Shown in pieces: positions 33,423 through 35,688 of a stretch of 35,688 nt of DNA. The stretch comes from Actinomycetota bacterium (GTDB lineage Bacteria; Actinomycetota; Acidimicrobiia; Acidimicrobiales; Acidimicrobilacustridaceae). Made by a program: the position numbers and the translations under genes. Within the stretch, counting starts at the first letter, position 1. Each line of letters begins with the position of its first letter. The notes under the pieces are model-generated. The model saw only the letters and a program-made list of their open reading frames with translations, was not told the DNA's origin and did no database searches. The stretch covers positions 1 through 35,688 of the forward strand of contig WLOT01000005.1 in the NCBI GenBank assembly GCA_009699125.1, read 5' to 3'.

Positions 33423-33937
33423 GCGAGTCCTGGGAGTTCATGGATCCCGATTCAATTGTTCCTGGCGCTTTTGGCGAGCCCGGTCGCCGTACGTTTTTCA
33501 TTCAAGCAAGCGATGCCGGACGCAGCGTGTCGTTCAAGGTCGAGAAACAACAAATCGCGGCACTCTGTGAATACCTCGATGGGATCCTGACCGACCTTCC
33601 CGCAATCCATCCCGGCCAATTCGTTGCACCAACCTCAGCGAATCCTCCCCTTGACATGCAATGGACGGTTGGTGGGCTCGCAGTCGCGTACGAAGAAGAC
33701 GACGATCGACTTGTCATCGTTGCGGAAGAACTCGCTGACTTCGATGAACTTTCCAGTGAAGCGTTCGACGAGGATTTCGGGTTCGATCCGGCGACAGCGC
33801 GCTTCCGCCTTTCACGTGCGCAGGTCGCTGCATTCATCGCCGTTGGCAATGACCTTGTTCGGGCCGGACGTCCTGCCTGCCGCTTATGCGGACGTCCGAT
33901 GGATCCAGGTGGCCACCCTTGTCCGCGTCTGAATTAA
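33419..33937 (+). CDS. DUF3090 family protein
   Basis: Middle gene of the trio, 172 aa, starting at GTG that overlaps the phosphatase stop. Family features are 'GAFGEPGRRTFFIQA' (16-30), an acidic central region 'AYEEDDDRLVIVAEEL', and a C-terminal 'CRLCGRPMDPGGHPCPR' that looks like a small zinc knuckle (three Cys and one His). No function is known. Strict linkage with a kinase-like and a phosphatase-like protein suggests that it is a substrate, adaptor or sensor of the pair; this is inference. Confidence 0.92.
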   Translation: MSESWEFMDPDSIVPGAFGEPGRRTFFIQASDAGRSVSFKVEKQQIAALCEYLDGILTDLPAIHPGQFVAPTSANPPLDMQWTVGGLAVAYEEDDDRLVIVAEELADFDELSSEAFDEDFGFDPATARFRLSRAQVAAFIAVGNDLVRAGRPACRLCGRPMDPGGHPCPRLN

Positions 33938-34647
33938 ACGTCTCAAACGGCGACGACATCACCGCCATCATCACAAAGGGCGAGATTGAACTCATCGGGC
34001 GAATGCCGTGGAGTTCGAACGCCACATTTCTCGCCGAAGCAACGCTTGACGAGCGCTCAACTCGAGTGATCTACAAGCCACACATCGGCGAACGACCTCT
34101 TTGGGACTTCCCCGACGGACTTTGGAAGCGGGAAGTTGCCGCGTACGAACTCAGCCATGCGCTTGGTTGGGAGGTTGTTCCGTTCACCGTCGGACGCGAG
34201 GACGCACCCCACGGAATTGGTTCCGTACAACGTTTCATCGATGCCGACTTTGAGCAGCATTACTTCACCATGCTCGAAGAGGAAGAAACCCACGATCAAC
34301 TGCAACGCATGGCGGTATTCGACTTCGTCTGCAACAACACCGACCGCAAAGGCGGCCACTGTTTGATTGACGATGACGGCCACATTTGGGGCATCGACAA
34401 CGGCCTGTCATTCCATGCCGAATTCAAACTTCGCACCGTCATCTGGGATTTCGGCGGCGAAGAGATTGACGACGAACTTCTTGCAGACCTGCAGTCGCTC
34501 GTCGACAACGGACTGAACGATGCGGTGAAAGGGTTGCTGGGCACCTTTGAACTGGATGCTGTGCTCGGCCGAGCTCGAGCACTCATCCGCGAAGGAGTGC
34601 TTCCAATCGACGAAAGCGGCCATCGCTACCCATGGCCATTGATCTAA
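33919..34647 (+). CDS. SCO1664 family protein (PI3/4-kinase-like fold)
   Basis: Third gene of the trio, about 242 aa. The conserved part starts at 'TKGEIELIGRM'. 'VIYKPHIGERPLWDFPDGLW' (ATP-lysine region) and 'VFDFVCNNTDRKGGHCLI' with 'IWGIDNGLSFH' (catalytic-loop and metal-Asp-like motifs) recall the phosphatidylinositol 3/4-kinase fold. That suggests a phosphotransferase, though not necessarily of lipids. Start: TTG at 33919 has AGGTGG 6-7 bases upstream; ATG at 33886 gives a longer overlap with DUF3090 and no ribosome site. It ends 6 bases before the convergent DUF2231 gene. Confidence 0.9.
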   Translation: MSASELNVSNGDDITAIITKGEIELIGRMPWSSNATFLAEATLDERSTRVIYKPHIGERPLWDFPDGLWKREVAAYELSHALGWEVVPFTVGREDAPHGIGSVQRFIDADFEQHYFTMLEEEETHDQLQRMAVFDFVCNNTDRKGGHCLIDDDGHIWGIDNGLSFHAEFKLRTVIWDFGGEEIDDELLADLQSLVDNGLNDAVKGLLGTFELDAVLGRARALIREGVLPIDESGHRYPWPLI

Positions 34648-34653
34648 CCGACG

Positions 34654-35187
34654 TCAGTCGCCGCTATAGGTAACCGTCGGCGCAACGTCTTTGTTCTCCC
34701 ACGTGGCCTTTGCGCCGCTGTGACCCACATTGACCACAAGCACCGATCCAAAGATGCAAAGCACAACCGCGAATACGCCAATGAGCGTGCGAAGCGGTCG
34801 AGTGATCGAAAGTTCGGGCAGGTTTCGCTTCGCCCGTTCTTTCACAAATTGATCAAACAACATCAATGTGCACGCGCTGCCACCGACAAGGAACGCGCCG
34901 ATCACACCTTGGTCACCCATCTCCGCGTGCGACTTCACCGCTGCGGTAACACGAACCGTTTCAAGAAGAGCTTCACCACTCTCCTTCGCAAAGAACGCAA
35001 AGAAGAAACCGATTACTCCGAGTACCGCAGTGATCCAACCAATCCGATTGCGAGCGGCCGGCCAGAACGCAATAACGACTGTTCCGATCGCAGCGAGCGG
35101 AACGAGCACGACCGCTGCATGAACCAACAGCGGATGACCGGGAAGTCCGAAAATCGAATCGAAGAGTGCGAACACAGCGGTCTCCAT
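34654..35187 (-). CDS. DUF2231 family membrane protein
   Basis: A 177-aa protein with four to five helices and the DUF2231 opening 'LPGHPLLVHAAVVLVPLAAIG' (about 15-35), in which His residues lie at the membrane edge. 'KESGEALLE' after helix 3, 'KSHAEMGD' and the C-terminal 'NVGHSGAKATWEN' are also family features. Relatives are described as putative heme- or metal-linked membrane proteins, but the function is unsettled. It stands alone between the convergent trio and the etfA terminator. Confidence 0.85.
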   Translation of the reverse strand: METAVFALFDSIFGLPGHPLLVHAAVVLVPLAAIGTVVIAFWPAARNRIGWITAVLGVIGFFFAFFAKESGEALLETVRVTAAVKSHAEMGDQGVIGAFLVGGSACTLMLFDQFVKERAKRNLPELSITRPLRTLIGVFAVVLCIFGSVLVVNVGHSGAKATWENKDVAPTVTYSGD

Positions 35188-35225
35188 CGGTTGTGAACAC
35201 TCAGTCTGTCAGGCAATCACAACGC

Positions 35226-35263
35226 AAAAAGACAGATGCCCCGGTCATTGACCGGGGCATCTG
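35226..35263 (-). terminator. Intrinsic terminator of etfA
   Basis: Perfect 15-bp inverted repeat CAGATGCCCCGGTCA/TGACCGGGGCATCTG with a minimal loop, followed on the minus strand by a short spacer and TTTTT. It lies 20 bases after the etfA stop and is the clearest rho-independent terminator in the window; most other transcript ends here lack one. Confidence 0.9.
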
Positions 35264-35282
35264 GACACTTCGGTGCTGAAGA

Positions 35283-35688
35283 TCAACGAGCCTTGAGAGC
35301 CTCGATGAGCTGCGGCAGAACCTTGTGCACGTCACCAACGATGCCGAGGTCGCTGACCGCAAAGATCGGCGCTTCAGCATCCTTGTTGATGGCGATGATG
35401 TTCTTTGAGCCCTTCATGCCGACCATGTGCTGCGTCGCACCGGAAATACCGGCGGCGATGTACACGGTGGGCTTGACGACCTTGCCGGTCTGTCCGACCT
35501 GGTAGCTGTAAGGCACCCAGCCAGCGTCGACGATGGCGCGGGATGCACCCGGGGCAGCGCTGAGAAGCTTGGCCAGGTCCTCGACGAGGGCGTACTTGTC
35601 CTGTTCGCCAAGACCACGACCACCCGACACCACGATTGCGGCTTCGTCGAGTGATGGCCCTTCACGCTCTTCAACGTGACGGTTGACG
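35283..35688 (-). CDS. etfA: Electron transfer flavoprotein alpha subunit (C-terminal part, runs off window)
   Basis: C-terminal FAD domain of the ETF alpha subunit, which carries electrons from acyl-CoA dehydrogenases to the quinone pool. The open frame continues without a stop to the right edge ('[20 protein letters not shown]'), so the 116-aa ORF start at 35633 is an artefact. Diagnostic blocks are '[13 protein letters not shown]', '[21 protein letters not shown]', '[15 protein letters not shown]' (FAD binding) and '[22 protein letters not shown]'. The end '[12 protein letters not shown]' is normal. It fits the acyl-CoA dehydrogenase in this window. etfB presumably lies just outside. Confidence 0.96.
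   Translation of the reverse strand, partial: VNRHVEEREGPSLDEAAIVVSGGRGLGEQDKYALVEDLAKLLSAAPGASRAIVDAGWVPYSYQVGQTGKVVKPTVYIAAGISGATQHMVGMKGSKNIIAINKDAEAPIFAVSDLGIVGDVHKVLPQLIEALKAR

Overview
The window reads as chromosomal DNA of a high-GC Gram-positive of the class Acidimicrobiia (Actinomycetota). This is inferred from gene order and content, not from a marker-gene search. The backbone follows the classic actinobacterial order argS-lysA-hom-thrC-(thrB slot)-rho-rpmE-prfA-prmC-wecA-atpI-atpB-atpE-atpF-atpH, here on the minus strand. The menaquinone gene menB, an F420-type FrhB homologue, several lipid-oxidation genes, a LytR-CpsA-Psr protein and the actinobacterial trio MSMEG_4193/DUF3090/SCO1664 fit the same group. 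No insertion sequence, prophage, CRISPR array or toxin-antitoxin pair is visible. Coding density is very high; the longest gap between genes is about 200 bases (upstream of rho).

Layout. Bases 1-3.7 kb hold the front of an ATP synthase operon on the minus strand (atpZ-like, atpI, atpB, atpE, two different b subunits, atpH; atpA would begin just outside the left edge). Bases 3.8-6.3 kb hold wecA and glyA, which lead into it. Bases 6.4-10.2 kb are an insertion relative to the usual order: a thiolase-like gene and menB on the plus strand, a small cyclic-nucleotide-binding protein and an EamA transporter on the minus strand. Bases 10.2-15.1 kb are the translation/transcription-termination block prmC-prfA-unknown-rpmE-rho. 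Bases 15.3-22.9 kb are the threonine/lysine block argS-lysA-tauE-hom-thrC-apgM, where an ApgM-type enzyme occupies the place of the homoserine kinase thrB. Bases 23.1-25.5 kb run on the plus strand: murA, a YccF protein and a membrane protein with a pore-like C-terminus, followed by tRNA-Arg(CCG). Bases 25.7-30.9 kb run on the minus strand: acyl-CoA dehydrogenase, LCP protein, acyl-CoA synthetase and a K+ channel. Bases 31.0-34.6 kb hold the FrhB-like flavoprotein, a small lipoprotein and the trio. Bases 34.7-35.7 kb hold a DUF2231 membrane protein, a strong terminator and the C-terminal part of etfA, which runs off the right edge.

How the genes work together. Hom, the ApgM-like protein and ThrC would make threonine from aspartate semialdehyde, and LysA gives lysine. 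RF1, its methyltransferase PrmC, L31 and Rho serve translation and termination. The acyl-CoA synthetase, acyl-CoA dehydrogenase, ETF alpha, thiolase-like protein, FrhB homologue and MenB point to acyl-CoA oxidation feeding a menaquinone respiratory chain and so the proton-driven ATP synthase (the c subunit lacks the sodium ligands).

The observations most worth a second look are: the ApgM-like candidate homoserine kinase; a 12-bp complementary pair that brackets atpE together with a long hairpin; a repeated TAnnnT-(7-9 nt)-RTG arrangement in front of seven genes, suggesting leaderless transcription; the kinase-like/phosphatase-like trio of unknown function; and an unrecognised gene locked between rpmE and prfA. 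I did not find a clear-cut wholly new system.
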